From Gammaproteobacteria bacterium (GTDB taxonomy: Bacteria; Pseudomonadota; Gammaproteobacteria; Magnimaribacterales; Magnimaribacteraceae): 10,631 nucleotides of DNA. A program made the translations under genes and the position numbers. Numbering within the stretch: position 1 is the first letter of the stretch; each line of letters opens with the position of its first letter. Shown here piece after piece: positions 1 to 7,423 of the stretch. Where the stretch lies: assembly GCA_002730855.1 (NCBI GenBank), contig PCBA01000027.1, positions 1 to 10,631 of the forward strand, given 5' to 3'. The notes below the pieces were generated by a model. That model searched no databases and had not been told where the DNA came from. It saw only the letters and a list, made by a program, of their open reading frames with translations.

Positions 1-632
1 AAGACTGTCGCCTTTGATTTAATGTAATAGATTTTTCCAGTTTCTATCTCAAAAGCTATGACTCCGACAACCGCACCATCGCTATTTAATACCATATCAA
101 CAGCAAACCATTCATTTAAGAAATTAGTTCCAGCTTTTAAATTCGCTTGATAAAGAGTGTGCAGTAAACTATGACCAGTTCTATCTGCAGCTGCACAAGT
201 TCTAGTGGCCTGCCCTCCCTTCCCATAATCTTTAGATTGACCCCCAAATGGTCTTTGGTAGATTCTTCCTTCTTCAGTTCTAGAAAAAGGCAATCCCATA
301 TGCTCTAGTTCGAAGACTGCCTTAGGACCTTCACTACACATATATTCAATAGCTTCCTGATCTCCTATATAGTCTGACCCTTTAACTGTATCAAACATAT
401 GCCATCTCCAATCATCATTAGGATCATCGCTTTGAATAGCACAAGTTATCCCTCCTTGAGCAGAAACAGTGTGGGAACGAGTTGGAAAAACTTTAGATAT
501 TACAGCTGTGTTTAGACCTGATTCAGCTAATTGAAGAGAGGCTCTCATGCCAGCCCCGCCGCCGCCAACTATAATTCCGTCAAATTCTATTACGGGGAGG
601 TCTTTAGCATTTATTATTTCATTAACTAACAT
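1..632 (-). CDS. sdhA: Succinate dehydrogenase flavoprotein subunit, N-terminal part (runs off the left edge)
   Basis: SdhA is the catalytic subunit of complex II. It oxidises succinate to fumarate at the cytoplasmic face and passes electrons through SdhB to quinone. I translated about 210 N-terminal residues from the ATG at 632-630; the remainder lies beyond base 1. Visible motifs are the FAD dinucleotide-binding loop GGGGAGMR (residues 23-30), the segment SHTVSAQGG whose His54 matches the histidine that binds FAD covalently (His45 in E. coli), QRPFGGQSKDYG, and AAADRTGHSLLHTLYQ. All align closely with E. coli SdhA. The ATG lies 4 bases after the sdhD stop and no nearer upstream start is plausible, so translation is probably coupled. 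There is no strong Shine-Dalgarno; TTTGGTA precedes the start. sdhB would be expected next, outside the window. Identification is secure. Confidence 0.97.
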   Translation of the reverse strand, partial: MLVNEIINAKDLPVIEFDGIIVGGGGAGMRASLQLAESGLNTAVISKVFPTRSHTVSAQGGITCAIQSDDPNDDWRWHMFDTVKGSDYIGDQEAIEYMCSEGPKAVFELEHMGLPFSRTEEGRIYQRPFGGQSKDYGKGGQATRTCAAADRTGHSLLHTLYQANLKAGTNFLNEWFAVDMVLNSDGAVVGVIAFEIETGKIYYIKSKATV

Positions 633-636
633 ATAT

Positions 637-984
637 TTACCAAATTATAAAAAAGGACCAGGTTAAGACCAAAGCAATTACTGCGGCAACAAACAATCTA
701 AAGACTAAGTATGCGTATTTGTCAAAATTTCCAAAGAACTTAGGAGTTAAATAATCAGTAGCGATAGCCCATGTTCCTCTCCAGGTATGAATAGCAAACG
801 CTAAGAAGAAAGCAGAAGTTAAAATTTTATTTATTGGACTTTGAAAAAAAGAAGACCACTCTTTGTAATTAATTCCAGCAGCTGAAACAACAGATGCTGT
901 TAAATAAATTGAATATATCAATATAAGAACAGCGCTGAGTCTAATGATTATAAAATCTTTTGTACCTGGTCCAAATTTTCTCAT
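637..984 (-). CDS. sdhD: Succinate dehydrogenase membrane anchor subunit SdhD
   Basis: This is the small hydrophobic anchor of complex II, which with SdhC binds heme b and ubiquinone in the inner membrane. It has 115 residues, the same length as E. coli SdhD, with three predicted membrane helices at about 11-33, 54-74 and 93-114. The N-terminal DFIIIR (10-15) resembles DFILVR of E. coli. In IHTWRGTWAIATDYL, His66 matches the heme ligand His71, and Asp77-Tyr78 match Asp82-Tyr83 next to the quinone site; the 12-residue spacing from His to Tyr is kept. The ATG follows the sdhC stop directly (TAAATG, no gap), which implies translational coupling. The order sdhC-sdhD-sdhA is the standard proteobacterial operon. 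Confidence 0.95.
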   Translation of the reverse strand: MRKFGPGTKDFIIIRLSAVLILIYSIYLTASVVSAAGINYKEWSSFFQSPINKILTSAFFLAFAIHTWRGTWAIATDYLTPKFFGNFDKYAYLVFRLFVAAVIALVLTWSFFIIW

Positions 985-1428
985 TTAAAGTACCAAATAT
1001 TCATATAAATTGAATATATCAATTAAGACAATTATAGACACAACAAATGTAAGGCTAAAAATTAACCAAGTCAGTAGATTCCCTGATTTTATAGTTTCTC
1101 CAAGACCGAGTGTTTCTACTAAGAGTTTTTTTACACCTGCCAACAAGTGATAAACAAAACCCACAAAAAGAAAAAAAATGATCAGCTTAAATAGAATCAA
1201 TTCTTGAAATGAGTTTTGCAAATTAGTGAATCTTTCTTCAGATTCCAAGGAAATACTTAGCAACCAAACTACTAAAGGGAAGCAAATGAAGACAGCCAAT
1301 CCTGAAACTCTATGTAAAATAGAAGAAACTCCGATAATTGGAAGATTTGTCGTAAGTAAATTTAGATTTACTGGTCGTTTGTCTTTTTCTATCACTTTTC
1401 CTATCAAGAATTTGCTTTCGCGGGGCAT
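985..1428 (-). CDS. sdhC: Succinate dehydrogenase cytochrome b556 subunit SdhC
   Basis: This is the large membrane anchor of complex II and the first gene of the sdh operon. It has 147 residues, somewhat longer than E. coli SdhC (about 129), because of a charged N-terminal extension of about ten residues and a longer C-terminus. The family signature RPVNLNLL (18-25) is followed by VSSILHRVSG (34-43); Ser36 and Arg40 match the quinone-site Ser27 and Arg31 of E. coli. His94 in VYHLLAGVKKLL matches the heme ligand His84. Three membrane helices are predicted at about 35-60, 78-100 and 117-139. The ATG is preceded by a sigma70-like promoter in the gap to the transporter gene. It has no Shine-Dalgarno of note. 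Confidence 0.95.
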   Translation of the reverse strand: MPRESKFLIGKVIEKDKRPVNLNLLTTNLPIIGVSSILHRVSGLAVFICFPLVVWLLSISLESEERFTNLQNSFQELILFKLIIFFLFVGFVYHLLAGVKKLLVETLGLGETIKSGNLLTWLIFSLTFVVSIIVLIDIFNLYEYLVL

Positions 1429-1441
1429 TTAAAGCGCTCTC

Positions 1442-1471
1442 ATTATAGTTTCAGAGGCCTTCAAATACCAA
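1442..1471 (-). promoter_or_regulatory. Predicted sigma70-type promoter of the sdhCDA operon
   Basis: On the minus strand a perfect -10 hexamer TATAAT (1447-1442) sits 18 bases downstream of TTGGTA (1471-1466), a 4/6 match to the -35 consensus. It lies in the only sizeable gap (49 bases) downstream of ispG, just before sdhC. A start about 7 bases after the -10 box would leave a leader of only about 7-8 bases, so sdhC mRNA would be close to leaderless. The position fits independent expression of sdh. No operator for ArcA, Fur or CRP was recognised. Predicted only. Confidence 0.5.
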
Positions 1472-1477
1472 TATCTT

Positions 1478-2719
1478 TTAGCTTGGTTTAGGTGCCTCTA
1501 GTTTAGATGAAATAAAGTAAACAGATATGAAAAGAGGCAAGATAAACAAAAAAGGTAAATCCATAGAACTTGAATACAGCAAACCGCTTAAGAAAGGCCC
1601 TAAAGCAAAACCCAAACCAGGTGCAACCATTGCCAAGCCAACAGCAGCTCCTTGACTATCAGGATCTGCATTCAAAGAGGCTGAGGCTGTATACCCCGGA
1701 GAAGCTAATCCCATACCAAGACCCATGCATGCCATGCCTGAATATATATAAATATAAGACGGTGAGAACAGAATAAGAAGACTACTAGCAATAAACAAAG
1801 GTATAGAGTATTTGATGAGATCTAGCGAAGGCCCCTTAAATCTTTGAACGAAAGTAAGCTGAACTATTATTGCTGTAAATGCCATGGTTCCTAATAATAA
1901 AGCTGTAGACCTAGCTGTTTCATCTAAAGATAAAGAAAATCTATCTTGAATATAATAAGCAGTCACTGACTGCACAATTGCAAAAGCGGTAAAAATTATC
2001 ACACCTATAGAAATCAACAATTTCATGTTGTAATTCAACGTTGGTCTTTTATTTTCTACTGCATTAGAGACAGTACTTTTTTTATTGGGTAAGAATAATA
2101 AAACAAACACTATTGCAACAATCATAAGAAGAGACATTACGACTAAAGGAGTTAACAAACTAAATCCCTCAATTTTTGAGTTAAAAACATTGATGCCTAT
2201 AATCGATCCAACAAGAATAGGTCCTAAAATGGTACCAATATTATTTGCAGCTCCGAATTTACCCATTCCTGAAGACCTCTCTTCTAACGAAGTAACATCA
2301 GCCACATAAGCACCAGTTGCAGGACGAGAAGCTGCCCCTACTGCAGAATTAATAATTCTTGAAACTAGTAAGACAAACAATAAAGAAAATCCTGTTATAT
2401 AGCCTAGTAGGCCAATCGAAGCTGAGAATAAGAAAATAATGTTGGATAAAACATATCCTGTCAATCCGATTAACAGTACAGATTTCCTGCCTATCTTATC
2501 GCTAAGCCTACCCCAAAAAGGTGTAAAGATGATGAACATTGTTGCAGAGATAGATACAACTGTATTAATTTCCATCTCAGAAAATCCAAACTCCCTTCCA
2601 ATGATTGGCATTGTTTGCCAGTAAACAGACTGCCCCATACTGACGAAAATTATTGTCAACATTAAGCCATATAAAATCTTAGAATCTTCCTTTGAAGCTT
2701 CATGGCTTTTGTTTTTCAT
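1478..2719 (-). CDS. MFS transporter, DHA1/TetA-like drug:H+ antiporter family
   Basis: This is a predicted inner-membrane major facilitator of 413 residues with 12 hydrophobic helices in two sets of six, split by a polar loop at about 211-231. Motif A is clear after helix 2: GRLSDKIGRK (70-79). Helix 4 begins near Arg121 and ends in TGAYVADVTSLEER (135-148), resembling AYIADIT of TetA-type pumps. Helix 5 carries the antiporter motif C form GAANNIGTILGPILVG (156-171). These point to a proton-driven exporter of the DHA1 type, but the substrate cannot be read from sequence. The ATG overlaps the oligopeptidase stop by four bases (ATGA), so the two are probably translated together; GAGGGT about 12 bases upstream is a weak Shine-Dalgarno. 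A role in exporting or importing peptide-derived compounds is inference from context only. Confidence 0.88.
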   Translation of the reverse strand: MKNKSHEASKEDSKILYGLMLTIIFVSMGQSVYWQTMPIIGREFGFSEMEINTVVSISATMFIIFTPFWGRLSDKIGRKSVLLIGLTGYVLSNIIFLFSASIGLLGYITGFSLLFVLLVSRIINSAVGAASRPATGAYVADVTSLEERSSGMGKFGAANNIGTILGPILVGSIIGINVFNSKIEGFSLLTPLVVMSLLMIVAIVFVLLFLPNKKSTVSNAVENKRPTLNYNMKLLISIGVIIFTAFAIVQSVTAYYIQDRFSLSLDETARSTALLLGTMAFTAIIVQLTFVQRFKGPSLDLIKYSIPLFIASSLLILFSPSYIYIYSGMACMGLGMGLASPGYTASASLNADPDSQGAAVGLAMVAPGLGFALGPFLSGLLYSSSMDLPFLFILPLFISVYFISSKLEAPKPS

Positions 2720-4851
2720 TTATCAGTATCTACCCTCAGTAAAAAAGCATACTCCATAGCAACTTCTTTAAGGCTCTCGAATCTACCACTAACTCCTCCG
2801 TGCCCTGCACTCATATTAACCTTGAAAAGAATTGGGTTCTTGCTTCTAGTGTAGTCTCTTAATTTTGCAACGTATTTGGCAGGTTCATAATACTGGACTT
2901 GAGAATCCCAAAGCCCAGCAGTAACTAAAATACTTGGGTAAGTTAAATAATCAATATTATCGTAAGGCGAGTACTTCATCATATACTCAAATTCTTCCTT
3001 AATTTCTGGATTTCCCCATTCATCATACTCTCCTGTGGTGAGAGGAATAGAAGGGTCAGACATCGTTGTTATAACATCAACAAAAGGAACGTTAGATATT
3101 ATTCCTTTATATAAAGATGGCTCCATATTAACTATAGCCCCCATTAATAACCCTCCAGCACTTCCTCCTCCGGCATAAACTCTTCCCTCTTCTCCATATC
3201 CTAAATTCAGCAGACCTTTAGTCACATCAATAAAGTCATAAAAAGTATTTAATTTATTGAAAACTTTTCCATCCTCATACCATTCTCTTCCTAATTCTTG
3301 ACCTCCTCTAATGTGAGCAATAACAAAAATGTAACCTCTATCCAAGAGCGACAATCTAGACGAACTGAATCCAGCATCAATTGAATTACCATAGGAACCG
3401 TAACCATAGACAAACATAGGGTTATTTTTCTTTCTAAATTTTGTTCTCTTGTAAACCAAAGATACGGGTACTAGTGTTCCGTCTCTTGCTTCTATTAACT
3501 TTCTCTCAACTTTATAATCACTACTTGAAAAATTACCTTTAACTTCGGCTTGCTTAAGCAATCTTTTTCTTGCCGTATCCAGTTTTGCAGAAAATAAACT
3601 ATCGGGCGTTCTCAAACTAGAATATCCAAAATAAAACTTATCAGCATCATATTCAGGGTTAGCTGCAAGATAAGCACTATAGGTAGGATCATTAAAGTTT
3701 ATCTTCTTTTCAGAATTATTTATTTTATCAACTATTCTTAAGCTCCTTAATCCATTCTCTCTCTCCATAATTACCATGTGCTCAGGAAAAGGTAGTACGG
3801 ACTGCAGTAAAACATCCTGCCTGTGGGCAATCAATTCTTGCCATTTATCTTTACTTGAAGAATCATCGATTGAAGAAGCCATTAATCTAAAATTCTTTGC
3901 TAACCAGTTGGTCTCTACCAGAAACCTATTATCCTCTGGATCATGCTCTATCGAATAAAGATGGTCAGGCTCTCTAACTAAAAATGCTTCTGGCTTGTTA
4001 TTCGGACTATTAGCTTCGATAAGTTGAACCTCCGAGCTAGTTGTAGAGGATATATATATCTCTATATATTCCATCGACCTTGAGTTACCAACAGAAAGAT
4101 AGAAAGTAGAATCTTTTTCTTCATAAACCAATATATCTTGGTCTTGACTGGAACCAATCTCATGTCTAAATACCTTAAAAGGTAGAAGTGTTTCATCATG
4201 CCTTAAAACATAGAAGAAGTACTTTCCATCTGCAGACCAGGCCATGTCTCCCGAGGTATTTTCTAAAATAAGCTCCGATGTCTTACCTGAAATTAAGTCT
4301 TTAAACTTAATCTTGTATTGGCGCCTTCCACTAATGTCTTCTGCGAAAGCTAAAAGGTTTTCATCTGGAGAAACACTCCAATTGGCAAGTTGATAAAATT
4401 CACTTTCCTTGGCAAGTTCATTTACGTCCAAGAGAATAATTTCTTTAGAATTCTTATTCTTCCTTCTTATATAAATTGCATGTTCTTGTCCTGGTTCATA
4501 TCTTCTAAAATATTCATAATTCTTTAGTCTAATTGGAACAGAATCCTCCTTTTTTGGGATCCTGTTAGTTATTTCTTCAAACAGTTGGTCTCTTAAGTCA
4601 GACCCAGAATTAAACCAATTTTCAAGATATTTGTTTTCGGATTCGAGATGTGAAATTACCTGAGAGTCCTCTCTCGTGTCATCACGCATCCAATAATAAT
4701 TATCTACTCTCTTAACTCCATGAGCTTCGAAAGTTACAGGGACTTTATTGGGGGAAGGAAGTTTTAGATTACTCAATTCTTCTGTATGTATAGGGTTTAT
4801 TAAAGAAATGGTGAAATAGATTAACAGAATATAATGAATCTTCTTAAACAT
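2716..4851 (-). CDS. ptrB: Exported oligopeptidase B (S9A serine peptidase, protease II)
   Basis: This is a prolyl-oligopeptidase-family serine peptidase that cleaves short peptides, in the OpB branch after basic residues. It has 711 residues. The N-terminal propeller region runs to about 440 and the alpha/beta-hydrolase domain to the end. Ser564 lies in GGGSAGG, Asp649 in GLWDSQVQYYEPAKYVAKLR and His684 in SAGHGGVSGRF. Their spacing (85 and 120) equals E. coli OpB (Ser532, Asp617, His652), a constant offset of 32. VPFVDVITTM and SIPLTTGEYDEWGNP are OpB hallmarks. The N-terminus has about 30 residues more than E. coli OpB, with KK, a hydrophobic run at 7-19 and a likely cleavage near residue 23, so it reads as a signal peptide. 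Asp610 and Gly494 replace the expected pocket residues Glu578 and Asp462 (numbering recalled). AAGGA about 12 bases before the ATG, inside the der tail, is the likely Shine-Dalgarno. Its stop overlaps the transporter start. Confidence 0.93.
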   Translation of the reverse strand: MFKKIHYILLIYFTISLINPIHTEELSNLKLPSPNKVPVTFEAHGVKRVDNYYWMRDDTREDSQVISHLESENKYLENWFNSGSDLRDQLFEEITNRIPKKEDSVPIRLKNYEYFRRYEPGQEHAIYIRRKNKNSKEIILLDVNELAKESEFYQLANWSVSPDENLLAFAEDISGRRQYKIKFKDLISGKTSELILENTSGDMAWSADGKYFFYVLRHDETLLPFKVFRHEIGSSQDQDILVYEEKDSTFYLSVGNSRSMEYIEIYISSTTSSEVQLIEANSPNNKPEAFLVREPDHLYSIEHDPEDNRFLVETNWLAKNFRLMASSIDDSSSKDKWQELIAHRQDVLLQSVLPFPEHMVIMERENGLRSLRIVDKINNSEKKINFNDPTYSAYLAANPEYDADKFYFGYSSLRTPDSLFSAKLDTARKRLLKQAEVKGNFSSSDYKVERKLIEARDGTLVPVSLVYKRTKFRKKNNPMFVYGYGSYGNSIDAGFSSSRLSLLDRGYIFVIAHIRGGQELGREWYEDGKVFNKLNTFYDFIDVTKGLLNLGYGEEGRVYAGGGSAGGLLMGAIVNMEPSLYKGIISNVPFVDVITTMSDPSIPLTTGEYDEWGNPEIKEEFEYMMKYSPYDNIDYLTYPSILVTAGLWDSQVQYYEPAKYVAKLRDYTRSKNPILFKVNMSAGHGGVSGRFESLKEVAMEYAFLLRVDTDK

Positions 4852-4854
4852 AGT

Positions 4855-6240
4855 TTATTTTTTCCTTTTCTTAACTAATCTCTTTCTCTTCTTTATTTGC
4901 CTATCAGTTAATTTATTTGGCTTATTCTTATATGGGTTGTTCTGCTCCTTATAAATAATAGATAAAGGAGTTGAATCTAGATCAAGCTTACTTCTAAAGA
5001 AGTTTTCTAAGTATTTTGTATAGGAATCTTGTAATTCTTTTAAATTATTGCCATGAATTAAAATCTTAGGAGGGTTCTTGCCTCCGGCGTGAGCGTACCT
5101 TAACTTTGGCCTAAACCTTCCAGACATTGGGGGCTGTTGATTCATTAGTGCTTCTTTGAGAACTTTATTCAAAACAGAAGTGTCTAGCTCTTTGATGCTA
5201 GCTCGATATGCCTTTTCTGCTTTACTTATAAGCTTCTTTAGTCCAATCCCTTCCTTCGCAGATATAAAATGAGGTTTTAGATGACTAGCAAATCTAATCT
5301 TTCTATTAATATTCTTTTCTAATTCAGCCTTAGAAGTTTCGCTTAACAAATCTAATTTGTTAGCTGCTATGACAATTGGCCGTCCCAAGGTTAAAGAGAG
5401 CCCTAATAGATGTGCATCCTGATCAACAATATTTTCTGAAGAATCTATAAGCAAGATAACAACATTAGCTTTCTTTATAGACTCTACTGATTTTGAAACT
5501 GAAAACTTCTCAGTTTCTTCTTTTATAGATCTTTTCCTTCTCATTCCAGCAGTATCAATGAGAATAATTTTTTTTGAACCCAAATATAATGGCACTTCTA
5601 TTGAATCTCTTGTTGTTCCTGACTCTCTAGATACCAGAACTCTTTCTTCTCCCAACAACTGATTTACCAAGGTCGATTTTCCTGCATTGGGACGTCCTAT
5701 AATAGAAATTCTCATAGAATCTGACTTAGAAATATCAGATTCAGATATCTCTTCTACATCGTCTAATTCATCTAAAAATTCGGTTAACTCGTACAGGCCT
5801 CGATTGTGAGCTGCAGACATTTTGATAGAAGTCTTAAATCCTAAACCTTCAAATTCACTTGCGAAGTCTGATATCCTCTCGTTATCTACTTTATTAATTA
5901 GTAGAATAATTTTCTTATTGTGCTTTCTTAAAGAGCTTGCAATTACCTTATCTAAAGGCATTAGGCCTTCTATTGCATCAACGATAAAAAGGATAGTATC
6001 TGCTTCTTGGATAGCACTTTCAGTCTGATTCCTTATAGCTTCAGACATGTCACTACTCTCTAAACTAATACCGCCTGTGTCAATTAGAACTGAAGAAGAA
6101 TTTCTTAGATTTCCGTATTGCCTATCTCTCGTTAAACCAGAAAAGTCTGCTACTAAAGCTGATCTAGAGCCAGTAAGTATGTTAAAAAGTGTAGATTTTC
6201 CTACATTCGGACGGCCTACTATTGCTATTACGGAAGACAT
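4855..6240 (-). CDS. der: Ribosome biogenesis GTPase Der (EngA)
   Basis: Der is an essential GTPase with two tandem G domains that binds the 50S subunit and helps its maturation in the cytoplasm. The 461 residues show the full layout. G domain 1 has GRPNVGKS (9-16), DTGG (54-57), NKVD (116-119) and SAAH (142-145). An acidic linker rich in Asp, Glu and Ser spans about 155-174. G domain 2 has GRPNAGKS (182-189), DTAGMRRKR (229-237), NKLD (294-297) and SAK (327-329). The KH-like C-terminal domain includes QQPPMSGRFRPKLRYAHAGG (368-387) and PPKILIHGN (390-398). A very basic tail at 441-461, rich in Lys and Arg, probably contacts rRNA. It follows bamB after 28 bases that contain a small inverted repeat; only a weak ribosome-binding sequence is visible. 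Confidence 0.97.
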   Translation of the reverse strand: MSSVIAIVGRPNVGKSTLFNILTGSRSALVADFSGLTRDRQYGNLRNSSSVLIDTGGISLESSDMSEAIRNQTESAIQEADTILFIVDAIEGLMPLDKVIASSLRKHNKKIILLINKVDNERISDFASEFEGLGFKTSIKMSAAHNRGLYELTEFLDELDDVEEISESDISKSDSMRISIIGRPNAGKSTLVNQLLGEERVLVSRESGTTRDSIEVPLYLGSKKIILIDTAGMRRKRSIKEETEKFSVSKSVESIKKANVVILLIDSSENIVDQDAHLLGLSLTLGRPIVIAANKLDLLSETSKAELEKNINRKIRFASHLKPHFISAKEGIGLKKLISKAEKAYRASIKELDTSVLNKVLKEALMNQQPPMSGRFRPKLRYAHAGGKNPPKILIHGNNLKELQDSYTKYLENFFRSKLDLDSTPLSIIYKEQNNPYKNKPNKLTDRQIKKRKRLVKKRKK

Positions 6241-6249
6241 TTTTCTAGG

Positions 6250-6270
6250 AACAACAAATTTGCTGTTGTT
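6250..6270 (-). repeat. Small inverted repeat between bamB and der
   Basis: Two perfect 7-base arms (AACAACA and TGTTGTT on the minus strand) enclose a 7-base loop. The repeat overlaps the bamB stop codon and ends 9 bases before the der ATG. The stem is AU-rich with only two G-C pairs and has no T-tract after it, so it is a poor terminator. It could slightly shape der translation initiation or mRNA stability. It could also be chance in AT-rich DNA. Confidence 0.3.
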
Positions 6271-7423
6271 AATTTAAAGAAATTCTAAATAATTTTCCTG
6301 CTTCATCTACTACAAGTAGATAATTTCTTTCAGATGTTATTTCTTTAATGGGTTGCCTTGAAATTCTTTTTCTACCTTCAAACTTACCATTTTGGACATT
6401 TAGTAGATGGACATAGCCTTCGAAGTCTCCAACCACAATATAATTATTGATAGAAACAGGTGAACTAAGTTTTCTTAATTTTAATCCTGACTGTTCCCAA
6501 ATAAGTGCACCTGTAGCTGTACCAAAAGCTTTTACTGTATCGTCTTCAGAAACTGCTACAACTCTATTTCCGTTTGATGCTAGATCTTTGACTGTTGATA
6601 ACTCTTCTTGCCAAACTGGTCTTCCCTCTCTCAAACTTATTGCAGTTATATTTCCTTGATAAGTGGCAGATATCAATAGGTCATTTGTTATTAAAGACTT
6701 ACCATCAATATCAATTATTCTCTCTAATTCCGATTTTCCTTCATTAATTGTTATTGGTATTTCAAGCCTTACAGCGCCTGAATCTGGGTAAAGCATCGCT
6801 ATTTTTCCATTGGCAAAGCCTGCAAAAATGAACCCTTGATCAATAAAAGGTATGGAAGTTCCTCTAAGAGTTAATTTGGGAAGTATGGTTTGATGAAACC
6901 ATTGCCTTTCCCCTGTTTTAAAATCGTAACCAGCTATCCTTCCATCTCCGGTTTGGGCAACAACCATATTGCCGTTATTAACTGGAGGGACAAGAACTTC
7001 ACTGGAAGTTTGTGATCTCCATAATTCTGCTCCATCTTCGTAGTCTAAAGCCACCAAATGGCCGTCTAAAGTTCCGTAAGTTATTGTTTTAAAATTTACC
7101 GTAATCGCACCGGATACTGAGTCACCTTTATCAATGGACCATAAAGTACTTCCCGTTTTAGAATCAATTGAAGCTAAATATCCTTCTGAACTTACAAAAA
7201 AGATTTTTTCCTCATAAACCGAAGGGATTAATCTGCCAAAATTATTTTCAGACCCAAAATTTGATGACCAATCTTCTAATAAATCTATACTTGATTCGAT
7301 TAAAACTAACTTAGCAGGTCCTACTTCTTCTTCATCTCCCCAGAACTTCATCCAGCTTAAAGAAGAGCATCCACTTAGGATTAACAAAATAGTTAGCAAA
7401 CAAATAAATTTAAGCTTATTCAA
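6269..7423 (-). CDS. bamB: Outer membrane assembly lipoprotein BamB (probable TTG start)
   Basis: BamB is the beta-propeller lipoprotein of the BAM complex, which inserts beta-barrel proteins into the outer membrane from the periplasmic side. From the TTG at 7423 it has 384 residues. A signal peptide ends in a lipobox LSGC with Cys19 lipidated; Ser at +2 fits outer-membrane sorting. The rest is a chain of PQQ-type propeller blades, seen in GSTLWSIDKG, GAELWRSQ, GERQWFHQ, GRPVWQEE and GALIWEQSG. There is no ATG at the N-terminus. Two TTG codons are available, at 7429 and 7423. AGGAG at 7434-7430 abuts the first but sits six bases before the second, so 7423 is preferred. The gene overlaps the yfgM end by 8 bases, suggesting translational coupling. 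Order yfgM-bamB-der matches E. coli. Confidence 0.94.
   Translation of the reverse strand: MNKLKFICLLTILLILSGCSSLSWMKFWGDEEEVGPAKLVLIESSIDLLEDWSSNFGSENNFGRLIPSVYEEKIFFVSSEGYLASIDSKTGSTLWSIDKGDSVSGAITVNFKTITYGTLDGHLVALDYEDGAELWRSQTSSEVLVPPVNNGNMVVAQTGDGRIAGYDFKTGERQWFHQTILPKLTLRGTSIPFIDQGFIFAGFANGKIAMLYPDSGAVRLEIPITINEGKSELERIIDIDGKSLITNDLLISATYQGNITAISLREGRPVWQEELSTVKDLASNGNRVVAVSEDDTVKAFGTATGALIWEQSGLKLRKLSSPVSINNYIVVGDFEGYVHLLNVQNGKFEGRKRISRQPIKEITSERNYLLVVDEAGKLFRISLN

Noticed and set aside
4045..4072. Short AT-alternating tract (TATATATATC then TCTATATATT)
   Set aside because: It lies inside the oligopeptidase coding region and encodes an ordinary strand of the propeller; it is low complexity expected in AT-rich DNA.
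6250..6270. Inverted repeat after bamB as a Rho-independent terminator
   Set aside because: The stem is seven AU-rich pairs and there is no T-tract, so a termination role is not supported; it is listed only as a small repeat.
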